DNA of 5,464 nt. Origin: Paludibacteraceae bacterium. Lineage in GTDB: Bacteria; Bacteroidota; Bacteroidia; Bacteroidales; Paludibacteraceae. The notes below the pieces were generated by a model, which ran no database searches, was not told the origin of the DNA, and saw only the letters and a program-made list of their open reading frames with translations. The stretch is taken from the NCBI GenBank assembly GCA_017560605.1, contig JAFZEQ010000018.1, positions 1 through 5,464 of the forward strand. Reading direction: 5' to 3'. Positions 1 through 5,362 of this stretch are shown here, piece after piece; the first letter of the stretch is position 1, and every line of letters begins with the position of its first letter. The translations under genes and the position numbers were made by a program.

Positions 1-90
1 GAGGTTTACGCTAATGGTAATACCCTTCTCATTTGCACCACCGCAGGCTACCATTGCAGCCATTGCGAGGATTGTAAAAATCTTTTTCAT
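1..90 (-). CDS. Lipoprotein, N-terminal fragment (runs off left edge)
   Basis: Thirty codons read without a stop from an ATG at 90 to the window edge. The translation begins MKKIFTILAMAAMVACGG, a classic lipoprotein signal: two lysines, a hydrophobic stretch, then a lipobox M-V-A-C with the lipidated cysteine at residue 16, followed by a Gly-Gly-Ala-Asn linker. The product is therefore expected to be cleaved by signal peptidase II and anchored in a membrane. The visible mature part is only about 15 residues (ending GITISVNL), so no function can be assigned. An in-frame ATG at 96 would add Met-Arg. No Shine-Dalgarno is visible at either start, only an A-rich leader. The gene begins about 29 bp after ruvC on the same strand with no promoter seen between them, so it is probably the last visible gene of the coaD operon. 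Confidence 0.8.
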   Translation of the reverse strand, partial: MKKIFTILAMAAMVACGGANEKGITISVNL

Positions 91-119
91 TCTCATTAAT
101 TTGTTTTTAAGTTTATATT

Positions 120-728
120 CTACCTTTTTACTCTGTCGGGGTTAGACATTATGAATGACTCCCACGATGAACTTCCCTTGCGCGACTTAGTATCGCCACC
201 TAGGCCCTTGCGCTTTTCACCTGCAGTAGCTTGTGTCAGCACATTCGATGTTGTAAACCAGTGACACAATGCCACTGCTGTGCCATCCGTTGCATCGAGT
301 TTGCGAGGCTTATAATCCGTGTTTAGAATGGCATTTATCATTGTGGCAACTTGCTCCTTTGATGCTTGGCCATTTCCGGTTATAGCCTGTTTTACTCGCG
401 ATGGTGCATACTCCGATATAGGCGTTGACTCGGTGCAACTAAGCACTGCGGCGATAGCAACACCTTGGGCTCTGCCCAGCTTGAGCATGGACTGCACGTT
501 TGTGCCAAAGAATGGCGACTCGAAAGCCACCTCCGATGGGTCGTACTGCTCTGTTAGGCTACGTACGCGCTCAAAGATGTAGCGAAGCTTCTGGTGTGCG
601 TCAGACATCTTGTGCATATCTATTTCACCCATAACAACAACCTGAGGCTTGCCCCCGATGATATCGATAATGCCATAGCCCATGTAGTTTGTTCCAGGGT
701 CGATGCCCATGATGCGCACCCTTGCCAT
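120..728 (-). CDS. ruvC: Crossover junction endodeoxyribonuclease RuvC
   Basis: RuvC is the dimeric, Mg2+-dependent nuclease that cuts Holliday junctions symmetrically together with RuvAB in recombination repair. All four acidic catalytic positions of the family are visible: D10 in MGIDPGTN, E70 in AFESPFFG, and D145 and D148 in KLDATDGTAVALCHW, matching E. coli D7, E66, D138 and D141. The segment SMLKLGRAQGVAIAA (about 80-94) is also typical. I start at the ATG at 728 because an AGGAG lies 7 nt upstream (740-736) and the protein then opens MARVRIMGIDPG. The frame stays open upstream to a TTG at 743, giving 207 aa, but that would put the Shine-Dalgarno inside the gene. At 202 aa it is longer than E. 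coli RuvC (173 aa); the surplus is a basic, Gly/Ser/Lys-rich C-terminal tail from about residue 166. It follows lpxD by 4 bp. Confidence 0.95.
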   Translation of the reverse strand: MARVRIMGIDPGTNYMGYGIIDIIGGKPQVVVMGEIDMHKMSDAHQKLRYIFERVRSLTEQYDPSEVAFESPFFGTNVQSMLKLGRAQGVAIAAVLSCTESTPISEYAPSRVKQAITGNGQASKEQVATMINAILNTDYKPRKLDATDGTAVALCHWFTTSNVLTQATAGEKRKGLGGDTKSRKGSSSWESFIMSNPDRVKR

Positions 729-729
729 G

Positions 730-741
730 CTCCTACTCCTC
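730..741 (-). promoter_or_regulatory. Shine-Dalgarno of ruvC embedded in the lpxD stop
   Basis: On the minus strand the end of lpxD reads GAGGAGTAGGAGC directly before the ruvC ATG. The two Glu codons and TAG stop of lpxD supply an AGGAG at 740-736 with a 7-nt spacer, and a second AGGAG at 734-730 that is too close to be used. The arrangement fixes the ruvC start at 728 and suggests coupling between lpxD termination and ruvC initiation. It is the only convincing Shine-Dalgarno among the gene starts here. Confidence 0.7.
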
Positions 742-1764
742 AAGTTTGTTTACACGCTTCTCGATCTCACGGAGCTTTGTAGCCATCTCAGGGAGGTTAC
801 GGAACACGGCGAATGAACGGTGATACTGGATGCCTGGAAGTGCAGGAGAACCAAAACGAATCTCGCCATCTGGCACTTTCTTATCGATACCACTCTGAGA
901 GCCAATCTTACAGTTATTGCCCACTGTGATGTGGTCGGCAAAGCCCACCTGACCGCCTACGAAACAGTTAGAACCGATCTTAGTTGTGCCAGCAATACCC
1001 ACCTGTGCAGACATAACGGTGTTTGAGCCAATCTCAACATTGTGGCCCACCTGAATAAGATTATCAAGCTTAACGCCGCTATGCACGATTGTAGAGTCGG
1101 TCTTAGCACGGTCAACACAGGTATTTGCGCCAAGCTCAACGTTATCTTCGATGATAACATTTCCGAGCTGTGGAATCTTTGCAAATGTACCGTCCTCCTT
1201 AGGTGCAAAGCCAAAACCATCGGCACCGATAACAGCGCCTGCGTGGATGATGCAGTTCTTGCCAACCACACAACCCTCGTAGATCTTAACGCCTGGGTAG
1301 AGTTTTGTGCCGTCACCAATCGTTACATTATCACCAATGTAGCACTGAGGGTATAGCTTGACGTTGTTACCAATCTTAGCTGTTGATTCAATAACTGTAA
1401 AGTCGCCAATGTAGCAGTTTTCTCCAATTGTGGCACCCTCATGTATTGATGCTAGTTTTGATATGCCGCTCTTTTGTGGACGAGTAGCGTTATACATCTC
1501 AAGAAGGTTTAGTACACACTGACCCACATTCTCAACCTTGATAAGAGTGGTGTTAATCTCACCCTTTGGCTCGAATGTGCTATCTACTAGAACGATGCTA
1601 GCCTCGGTTGTGTAGATGTATGGCTCATATTTAGGATTTGTGAGGTATGCTAGCGATCCAGTCTTACCTCCATCAATAGATGATACTGTTGATACAGTGG
1701 CGTTTTTGTCTCCTACGATGACTCCGTTCAAAAGACCGGCGATCATCTCTGCTGTAAATTGCAT
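733..1764 (-). CDS. lpxD: UDP-3-O-acylglucosamine N-acyltransferase LpxD
   Basis: LpxD transfers a 3-hydroxyacyl chain from acyl carrier protein to the 2-amine of UDP-3-O-acylglucosamine, the third step of lipid A synthesis, in the cytoplasm. The 343-aa protein has the expected layout. An N-terminal uridine-binding domain (about 1-100) carries YLTNPKY at 40-46. A long left-handed parallel beta-helix of hexapeptide repeats (about 104-295) follows, with units such as IGENCYIG, IGDGTKLYPG and VGNNCKIG. The C-terminal helix (about 318-343) is charged. The family's GADGFGF motif is at 180-186. The catalytic base is most likely H241 in QVGHNVEIG, equivalent to E. coli H239. Length is close to E. 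coli LpxD (341 aa). The ATG at 1764 follows an A/T-rich leader without a Shine-Dalgarno. It lies 13 bp after coaD and 4 bp before ruvC; lpxA and lpxC are not adjacent in the visible sequence. Confidence 0.96.
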   Translation of the reverse strand: MQFTAEMIAGLLNGVIVGDKNATVSTVSSIDGGKTGSLAYLTNPKYEPYIYTTEASIVLVDSTFEPKGEINTTLIKVENVGQCVLNLLEMYNATRPQKSGISKLASIHEGATIGENCYIGDFTVIESTAKIGNNVKLYPQCYIGDNVTIGDGTKLYPGVKIYEGCVVGKNCIIHAGAVIGADGFGFAPKEDGTFAKIPQLGNVIIEDNVELGANTCVDRAKTDSTIVHSGVKLDNLIQVGHNVEIGSNTVMSAQVGIAGTTKIGSNCFVGGQVGFADHITVGNNCKIGSQSGIDKKVPDGEIRFGSPALPGIQYHRSFAVFRNLPEMATKLREIEKRVNKLEE

Positions 1765-1777
1765 AATTCTATATGTG

Positions 1778-2266
1778 TTAATTACTATTTCTCTGCTTAA
1801 TATAATCCTCTAGTACGATTCCCTCGGGAAGTAGAGCGCTTGTGTCGTGGTTAAACGTGTGTAGCTCTCTTACCAACGACGATGATATGTACTCAACTTC
1901 GGCTGGTACCATCACAAGTATGGTGCGTAGGTCGGGGAATATCTCTCGGTTGGCATGCTCTATGGTGCGCTCATAGTCAAAGTCCGTTGTGTTTCTAACA
2001 CTTCGAATCATTGTTGTTGCACCAACACGGCGCGCTTCATCACCTGTTAGCGTTGTGTAGATTGATACCTCTACTCGAGGATTATCCGAGTAGAGTCTCT
2101 CTATCATACACTTTCGAGCTTCAGGTAGTAGTAGGCCACGCTTTGCGGTATTATATCCGATTGCAATAACAACCTTGTCAAAGAGACGTAGTGCCTCGTT
2201 GACTATAGCTTCGTGACCGCGTGTAAAAGGATCAAATGATCCTGGAAAAATTGCAACTCGCTGCAT
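1778..2266 (-). CDS. coaD: Phosphopantetheine adenylyltransferase CoaD
   Basis: CoaD joins ATP and 4'-phosphopantetheine to give dephospho-CoA and pyrophosphate, the penultimate step of coenzyme A synthesis, in the cytoplasm. The 162-aa protein fits the bacterial family in length (E. coli 159 aa). It starts MQRVAIFPGSFDPFTRGHEAI, with the nucleotidyltransferase (T/H)xGH motif as TRGH at 15-18, so H18 is the ATP-binding histidine. K42 in NTAKRGLL and R88/R91 in MIRSVRNTTDFDYE are the expected phosphate- and substrate-binding residues. The C-terminal ISSSLVRE signature is at 127-134. The ATG at 2266 leaves the start motif at its usual distance, and a strong Bacteroidales promoter ends about 22 bp upstream. 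This is the first gene of the operon coaD-lpxD-ruvC-lipoprotein. Confidence 0.97.
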   Translation of the reverse strand: MQRVAIFPGSFDPFTRGHEAIVNEALRLFDKVVIAIGYNTAKRGLLLPEARKCMIERLYSDNPRVEVSIYTTLTGDEARRVGATTMIRSVRNTTDFDYERTIEHANREIFPDLRTILVMVPAEVEYISSSLVRELHTFNHDTSALLPEGIVLEDYIKQRNSN

Positions 2267-2287
2267 ACCTATGTATATATATTCTCA

Positions 2288-2320
2288 CAAAGATAGTAAA
2301 AAAAGTTATAAACTCTCAAA
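2288..2320 (-). promoter_or_regulatory. Promoter of the coaD operon
   Basis: Reading the minus strand, TTTG (2320-2317) is followed after 21 bp by TATCTTTG (2295-2288). This is an exact match to the Bacteroidota vegetative promoter (TTTG, 19-21 bp, TAnnTTTG). Transcription would start a few bases downstream, leaving a leader of roughly 15-20 nt before the coaD ATG at 2266. No competing promoter was seen further into the operon. Confidence 0.78.
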
Positions 2321-2382
2321 TGTGCTATATATAATTTTGATAAATGTCTGATTCGTTTGTTAAAATGGTGCTGATGATTGGT

Positions 2383-2439
2383 CTAAGGTAAAAATATTGT
2401 ATTAATAATTGGCGATTTAGGAAATAATACTTACCTTAG
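2383..2439. repeat. Spaced 9-bp inverted repeat upstream of aspA
   Basis: CTAAGGTAA at 2383-2391 and its exact reverse complement TTACCTTAG at 2431-2439 are separated by 39 A/T-rich bases. The right arm coincides with the only plausible -7 element for aspA. The arrangement could be a pair of operator half-sites, or a weak hairpin if transcribed. Perfect 9-bp arms at this spacing can also occur by chance in A/T-rich DNA, so a role is only a suggestion. Confidence 0.45.
2409..2439 (+). promoter_or_regulatory. Candidate aspA promoter (weak match)
   Basis: TTGG (2409-2412), a 19-bp spacer and TACCTTAG (2432-2439) have the right spacing for TTTG/TAnnTTTG, but each box has one mismatch. It would leave a leader of about 50-55 nt, which is A-rich and has no Shine-Dalgarno (2461-2500), as is common for Bacteroidales genes. 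No better-matching plus-strand site was found between 2296 and 2500. A weak match overlapped by an inverted repeat would suit a regulated promoter, but this is inference. Confidence 0.4.
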
Positions 2440-2500
2440 CATAATATTTCAGAGTATCCACAAGGACATAAACAACTAAATAAACATAAACTAAAAATCT

Positions 2501-3934
2501 ATGGCTACTAATTTTTCAGGTAAGACTCGTGTTGAGAGCGACCTTATTGGCGAGATGGAGGTTCCTGTAGAGGCCCTCTATGGTGTTCAGACATTGCGTG
2601 GTATTGAGAATTTCCCTATCAGCCGTTTCCACCTATCTGACTATCCTTTGTTTATTAATGGTCTTGCAATGACTAAGTTAGGCGCTGCCGAGGCTAACCA
2701 TCAGCTTGGTCTTTTGACAGATGAGCAGTTTGATGCTATCTCTAAGGCTTGTCTCGAGATCATGCAGGGTCAGCATCATGATCAGTTCCCTTGTGATATG
2801 ATCCAGGGTGGTGCTGGTACTACAACAAATATGAATGCTAATGAGGTTATCGCTAACCGTGCATTGCAGATTATGGGTCACGAGGCAGGTGAGTATCAGT
2901 ACTGCTCTCCTAATGATCATGTAAACTGCTCACAATCAACAAACGATGCTTACCCATGTGGTATCCACCTCGGTCTTTACGCAACTCATCAGGTGTTCAT
3001 GAAGCACTACGATGCTCTTATCGAGTCATTCGCTAAGAAGGCTAAGGAGTTTGCTAACATCTTGAAGATGGGTCGTACTCAGCTTGAGGATGCAGTGCCT
3101 ATGACCCTTGGTCAGACATTTGGTGCTTTCGCTCAGATCCTTCGCGAGGAGAAGAAGAACCTTGAGTTCGCTGCTGAGGAGTTCCTTACAGTTAACATGG
3201 GTGCTACAGCTATTGGTACAGGTATCTGCTCTGAGCCTGAGTACTCTGAGAAGTGTATCGCTGCTTTGCGCCAAATCACTGGTTGGGATATCAAGCTTGC
3301 TGAGGATCTTGTAGCTGCTACATCTGATACTACTTGCATGGTTGGTTACTCTTCAGCTCTTCGTCGTGTTGCTGTTAAGCTTAATAAGATCTGTAACGAC
3401 CTTCGTCTTTTGGGCTCTGGTCCTCGTTGCGGTCTCCATGAGTTTGATCTTCCAGCACGTCAGCCAGGTTCATCTATCATGCCAGGTAAGGTTAACCCTG
3501 TAATCCCAGAGGTTATGAACCAGATCTGCTACAAGGTTATCGGTAACGATGCTTGTGTTGCAATGTGTGCTCAGGAGGCTCAGATGGAGCTTAACGCTAT
3601 GGAGCCTACTATGGCACAGTGCTGCTTCGAGTCTGCAGAGATCATGATGAATGGCTTCGATACTCTCCGCGTAAACTGTGTTGACGGCATCAAGGCTAAC
3701 GAGGAGCAGTGTATGAAGTATGTTCAGGATAGCTTTGGCGTTGTAACAGCGCTTAACCCAGTTATTGGTTATAAGAACTCTACAAAGATCGCTAAGGAGG
3801 CTATGGCTACAGGTCGTCGTGTTTATGACCTTGTTCTTGAGCATGGTATTCTTACTAAGGAGGAGCTTGATATCATCCTCTCTCCAGAGAATTTGATTAA
3901 GCCTGTAAAACTCGATATCAAACCTCGCCGATAA
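2501..3934 (+). CDS. aspA: Aspartate ammonia-lyase (aspartase)
   Basis: Aspartase reversibly deaminates L-aspartate to fumarate and ammonia; it is a cytoplasmic homotetramer of the fumarase/aspartase superfamily. The 477 residues match E. coli AspA in length (478). The three conserved regions that build the shared active site are present: GAGTTTNMNANE (104-115) and SQSTNDAYP (144-152); GRTQLEDAVP (191-200); and the signature GSSIMPGKVNP (323-333), whose S324 is the presumed catalytic base with K330 and N332 in the substrate pocket. GRTQ instead of the GRTH of fumarase C, and PVIPE after the signature, favour aspartase over fumarase. Codons such as GCT, CGT, GGT, CTT and AAG dominate, suggesting high expression. 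In anaerobic Bacteroidales the fumarate can be reduced to succinate. The gene is monocistronic: divergent from coaD and followed at once by a terminator hairpin. Confidence 0.96.
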   Translation: MATNFSGKTRVESDLIGEMEVPVEALYGVQTLRGIENFPISRFHLSDYPLFINGLAMTKLGAAEANHQLGLLTDEQFDAISKACLEIMQGQHHDQFPCDMIQGGAGTTTNMNANEVIANRALQIMGHEAGEYQYCSPNDHVNCSQSTNDAYPCGIHLGLYATHQVFMKHYDALIESFAKKAKEFANILKMGRTQLEDAVPMTLGQTFGAFAQILREEKKNLEFAAEEFLTVNMGATAIGTGICSEPEYSEKCIAALRQITGWDIKLAEDLVAATSDTTCMVGYSSALRRVAVKLNKICNDLRLLGSGPRCGLHEFDLPARQPGSSIMPGKVNPVIPEVMNQICYKVIGNDACVAMCAQEAQMELNAMEPTMAQCCFESAEIMMNGFDTLRVNCVDGIKANEEQCMKYVQDSFGVVTALNPVIGYKNSTKIAKEAMATGRRVYDLVLEHGILTKEELDIILSPENLIKPVKLDIKPRR

Positions 3935-4066
3935 TTTCTTGTGATAAGGGGTCATCTTTGACCTATCCCAAAAAGCTGAGCACCCGAGGCTGTACTAAGT
4001 GTACTATCCTCGGGTGCTCACTTTTGCGATAAGCCAAATCTAACCCCTTCTGACAAGAAATTTATC
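3930..4066. repeat. 137-bp near-palindrome starting at the aspA stop
   Basis: The left arm (3930-3989) and right arm (4008-4066) are inverted copies of each other. By hand alignment about 50 of 61 columns match, with 8 mismatches and 3 gaps; the inner 13 bp are perfect. Its outer ends read GATAATTTCTTGT and, inverted, GATAAATTTCTTGT, so the left end includes the last base pairs of aspA and its TAA stop. Three of the mismatches would be G.U pairs in minus-strand RNA but unpaired in plus-strand RNA. It may be an unusually long bidirectional terminator or a decayed miniature inverted-repeat element; no target-site duplication was identified. Confidence 0.8.
3977..4025 (+). terminator. aspA terminator hairpin, probably bidirectional
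   Basis: A perfect 13-bp stem, TGAGCACCCGAGG (3977-3989) with CCTCGGGTGCTCA (4008-4020), encloses an 18-nt loop that can itself form GTAC/GTAC pairs. On the plus strand it is followed by CTTTTG. On the minus strand it is followed by GCTTTTT, so it could also stop transcripts arriving from the convergent gene. It sits 43 bp after the aspA stop and is the core of the larger palindrome. Confidence 0.85.
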
Positions 4067-4084
4067 TTGCTGATTTAGGTGGGC

Positions 4085-4192
4085 AGGAGCAAAGATAATA
4101 ACGACATAAAGACAAAATGATATCAGGTCTCACATTTTACTTTGTCCGCAGCCATCATTTTGTCTTTATATCTTTATGTCCCTAATGCTCCT
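4085..4192. repeat. 108-bp imperfect inverted-repeat element
   Basis: The outer ends AGGAGCA (4085-4091) and TGCTCCT (4186-4192) are exact complements. Inner arms ATAAAGACAAAATGAT (4106-4121) and ATCATTTTGTCTTTAT (4154-4169) pair over 16 bp, with a 32-bp centre. GACATAAAGA (4103-4112) is also complementary to TCTTTATGTC (4171-4180), so part of the right arm is duplicated and two registers are possible. No reading frame of note lies inside. It resembles a non-coding miniature element or a structured RNA; there is no T-tract to make it a terminator. Confidence 0.7.
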
Positions 4193-4198
4193 TAAATT

Positions 4199-4234
4199 CC
4201 CTATTCGCCCTATCTTCCCTATTTACCCTCCCCT
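4199..4234 (-). repeat. Four tandem 9-bp units; G-quadruplex-type motif on minus strand
   Basis: The plus strand holds CCCTATTCG, CCCTATCTT, CCCTATTTA and CCCTCCCCT, four units in exact 9-bp register. On the minus strand this is four GGG runs separated by 6-nt loops, plus a further GGGG at 4233-4230, which satisfies the usual G3+N1-7 quadruplex pattern. It lies directly downstream of the terminator of the minus-strand hydrolase gene, so it would be transcribed only by readthrough. Whether it folds in the cell is not known from sequence. Confidence 0.65.
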
Positions 4235-4273
4235 AAAAATAAATAGGAGCAACTAACCATATTAGCTGCTCCT
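4235..4273 (-). terminator. Intrinsic terminator of the cysteine hydrolase gene
   Basis: On the minus strand AGGAGCAGCTAA (4273-4262) pairs with TTAGTTGCTCCT (4256-4245): twelve positions, one mismatch and a 5-nt loop, followed by the T-rich ATTTATTTTTA (4244-4234). The hairpin starts 24 bp after the stop codon of the hydrolase gene. Its outer seven bases, AGGAGCA/TGCTCCT, are the same as the ends of the neighbouring inverted-repeat element. Confidence 0.85.
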
Positions 4274-4296
4274 GTCAATATTAATCAGATGTTATC

Positions 4297-4848
4297 CTAT
4301 AACATCTCGATAAGTTCCTCGTTTGTGTAGGCATCTGCACCGTAGCAGGTTTTGAGATATGCCAAGCCGCCGAGATAGTCCTCCTCGGTGAATGAGTCTG
4401 TGGCCTCCTTTGCCACTACAACATCGTAGCCCAATGAGTAGGCATCTGCAGAGGTGTGGCGAACGCACATGTGAGTATGCAAGCCAGTCATCACAACAGT
4501 CTCAACGCCGAGCTCCTTGAGCGTAATGTCGAGGTCGGTCTGGAAAAATCCACTGTAACGACGCTTTGGTACAACATAGTCACACTCCGAGAGGTTGAGC
4601 TCAGGGATAACTTGTGCACCCTCAGTTCCAACGATCGCATGGTCGCCCCAGAGCTTAAGCTCGCGGTCGATACCCTTCAGGTGAGCATCGTTGCAGAAAA
4701 TTACCGGCACGCCCTTTTTGCGTGCTGCATCTAAAAGTTGAGCTGTGGCGGGAACAATGGCCTTGCCACGATCACATGTCAAAGCACCATAAACAAAGTC
4801 GTTGAGCATGTCCACAACCAAAATAGCAGGTTTATTAAGCTTCTCCAT
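4297..4848 (-). CDS. Isochorismatase-family cysteine hydrolase (possible nicotinamidase)
   Basis: The 183-aa protein is a single isochorismatase-like alpha/beta hydrolase domain. The family's Asp-Lys-Cys triad is visible: D13 in ILVVDMLNDF, K95 in VVPKRRYSGFF, and nucleophile C128 in TGLHTHMCVRHTSADAYSLGY. D54 and H56 (CNDAHL) with H70 fit the three-ligand metal site described for the nicotinamidase of Pyrococcus horikoshii, so conversion of nicotinamide to nicotinate for NAD salvage is a reasonable guess. The family also covers other amidases and unassigned hydrolases, and I cannot decide between them, so no symbol is given. There is no signal peptide or membrane segment, so it should be cytoplasmic. 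The ATG at 4848 has no Shine-Dalgarno. The gene stands alone with its own promoter and terminator, convergent with aspA and divergent from the putative rRNA operon. Confidence 0.9.
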   Translation of the reverse strand: MEKLNKPAILVVDMLNDFVYGALTCDRGKAIVPATAQLLDAARKKGVPVIFCNDAHLKGIDRELKLWGDHAIVGTEGAQVIPELNLSECDYVVPKRRYSGFFQTDLDITLKELGVETVVMTGLHTHMCVRHTSADAYSLGYDVVVAKEATDSFTEEDYLGGLAYLKTCYGADAYTNEELIEML

Positions 4849-4909
4849 AATGTAAAATTTTAGATTGATTGTTATGTTAATATGAAAAACACATTGGTAA
4901 AAACTAATT

Positions 4910-4940
4910 CAAAGTTAGGGACAAAAAATGAGTTTTCAAA
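4910..4940 (-). promoter_or_regulatory. Promoter of the cysteine hydrolase gene
   Basis: On the minus strand TTTG (4940-4937), a 19-bp spacer and TAACTTTG (4917-4910) match the Bacteroidota consensus exactly. The start site would lie a few bases downstream, giving an A/T-rich leader of roughly 55 nt before the ATG at 4848. Confidence 0.78.
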
Positions 4941-5001
4941 ATTTTTAGCTCTAAATTTCGCCAAATATCTCAATTTGTTTAACAGTCATTGTAAATTGTC
5001 A

Positions 5002-5030
5002 ATTCTGCGCCATGCTGTATGGTGCGGAAT
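5002..5030 (+). other. Isolated hairpin in the divergent intergenic region
   Basis: ATTCTGCGCCAT (5002-5013) pairs with ATGGTGCGGAAT (5019-5030) over 12 positions around a 5-nt loop. Ten pairs are Watson-Crick and two would be G.U in plus-strand RNA; in minus-strand RNA these two become A.C mismatches. No T-tract follows, and no plus-strand promoter was recognised upstream. The rest of 4941-5149 is A/T-rich and I see no gene in it. Confidence 0.5.
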
Positions 5031-5168
5031 GATGCTCGACTATACCTATATTTATATATATAATAGGGCATTTTCCAGGGCTAAAAAATCTTTTATACGT
5101 AACTCGCTGATATTCTTGGAAGTTACATTTTAGATCCCAAAAAAGATGTAAAAAAAGTTTCAAAAATG

Positions 5169-5199
5169 TTTGCAGAATAAAAATAAAGTACTACCTTTG
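5169..5199 (+). promoter_or_regulatory. Upstream rRNA-type promoter P1
   Basis: TTTG (5169-5172), a 19-bp spacer and TACCTTTG (5192-5199) match the consensus exactly and are followed by CACCCGC, the start region common at strong rRNA promoters of this phylum. A run of A-tracts immediately upstream (5137-5166) would act as an UP element. Transcription would run rightward out of the window. Confidence 0.85.
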
Positions 5200-5282
5200 C
5201 ACCCGCAATCAAGAGATGAACGATATCACTTGACAAGCAACAAAGGTTCTTATAAATATTTTCAAAAAAAGTTCATCAAAAA

Positions 5283-5314
5283 TTTGGTGGTTTGAAATAT
5301 TTGATTTATCTTTG
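5283..5314 (+). promoter_or_regulatory. Downstream rRNA-type promoter P2
   Basis: TTTG (5283-5286), a 20-bp spacer and TATCTTTG (5307-5314) match the consensus and are followed by CACTCGC. A second A-tract region (5264-5282) lies directly upstream. P2 is 115 bp downstream of P1 and fires in the same direction. Confidence 0.82.
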
Positions 5315-5362
5315 CACTCGCTTTTCGCTCTTAATGAAAAAGGGCTGAGAAGCAATGAGAAT

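Noticed and set aside
729..743. Upstream TTG start for RuvC at 743
   Set aside because: It would overlap lpxD by 11 bp and place the well-spaced AGGAG inside the gene; the ATG at 728 fits both the signal and the family N-terminus.
1182..1209. Minus-strand TACATTTG inside lpxD as an internal promoter
   Set aside because: The -7 box matches, but the nearest TTTG is only 16 bp away, outside the 19-21 bp range, and the site lies within a conserved coding region.
2336..2359. TTTG...TTCGTTTG as an aspA promoter
   Set aside because: Spacing is only 12 bp and the -7 box lacks its leading TA.
2501..3934. Fumarase C as an alternative identity for the aspartase gene
   Set aside because: The GRTQ motif and PVIPE after the GSSIMPGKVNP signature follow aspartase, not the GRTH and PTQCE of class II fumarase.
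3470..3955. 161-codon open frame antisense to the end of aspA
   Set aside because: It lies almost wholly inside a convincing aspA reading frame; its composition is that of an antisense shadow and it has no motif of its own.
4085..4273. CRISPR-like or other repeat array in the convergent spacer
   Set aside because: The repeats are inverted pairs of differing sequence, and the 9-bp units are contiguous without spacers; there are no cas genes nearby.
3935..4296. tRNA or small protein gene in the convergent spacer
   Set aside because: No cloverleaf with a T-loop GTTCRA motif was seen, and the frames are short and interrupted; the space is filled by palindromes and terminators.
4882..5133. Open frame of 83 codons on the plus strand
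   Set aside because: It overlaps the hydrolase promoter and A/T-rich intergenic DNA, has a low-complexity Lys/Asn/Tyr-rich composition, no recognisable motif, and no promoter or ribosome binding site.
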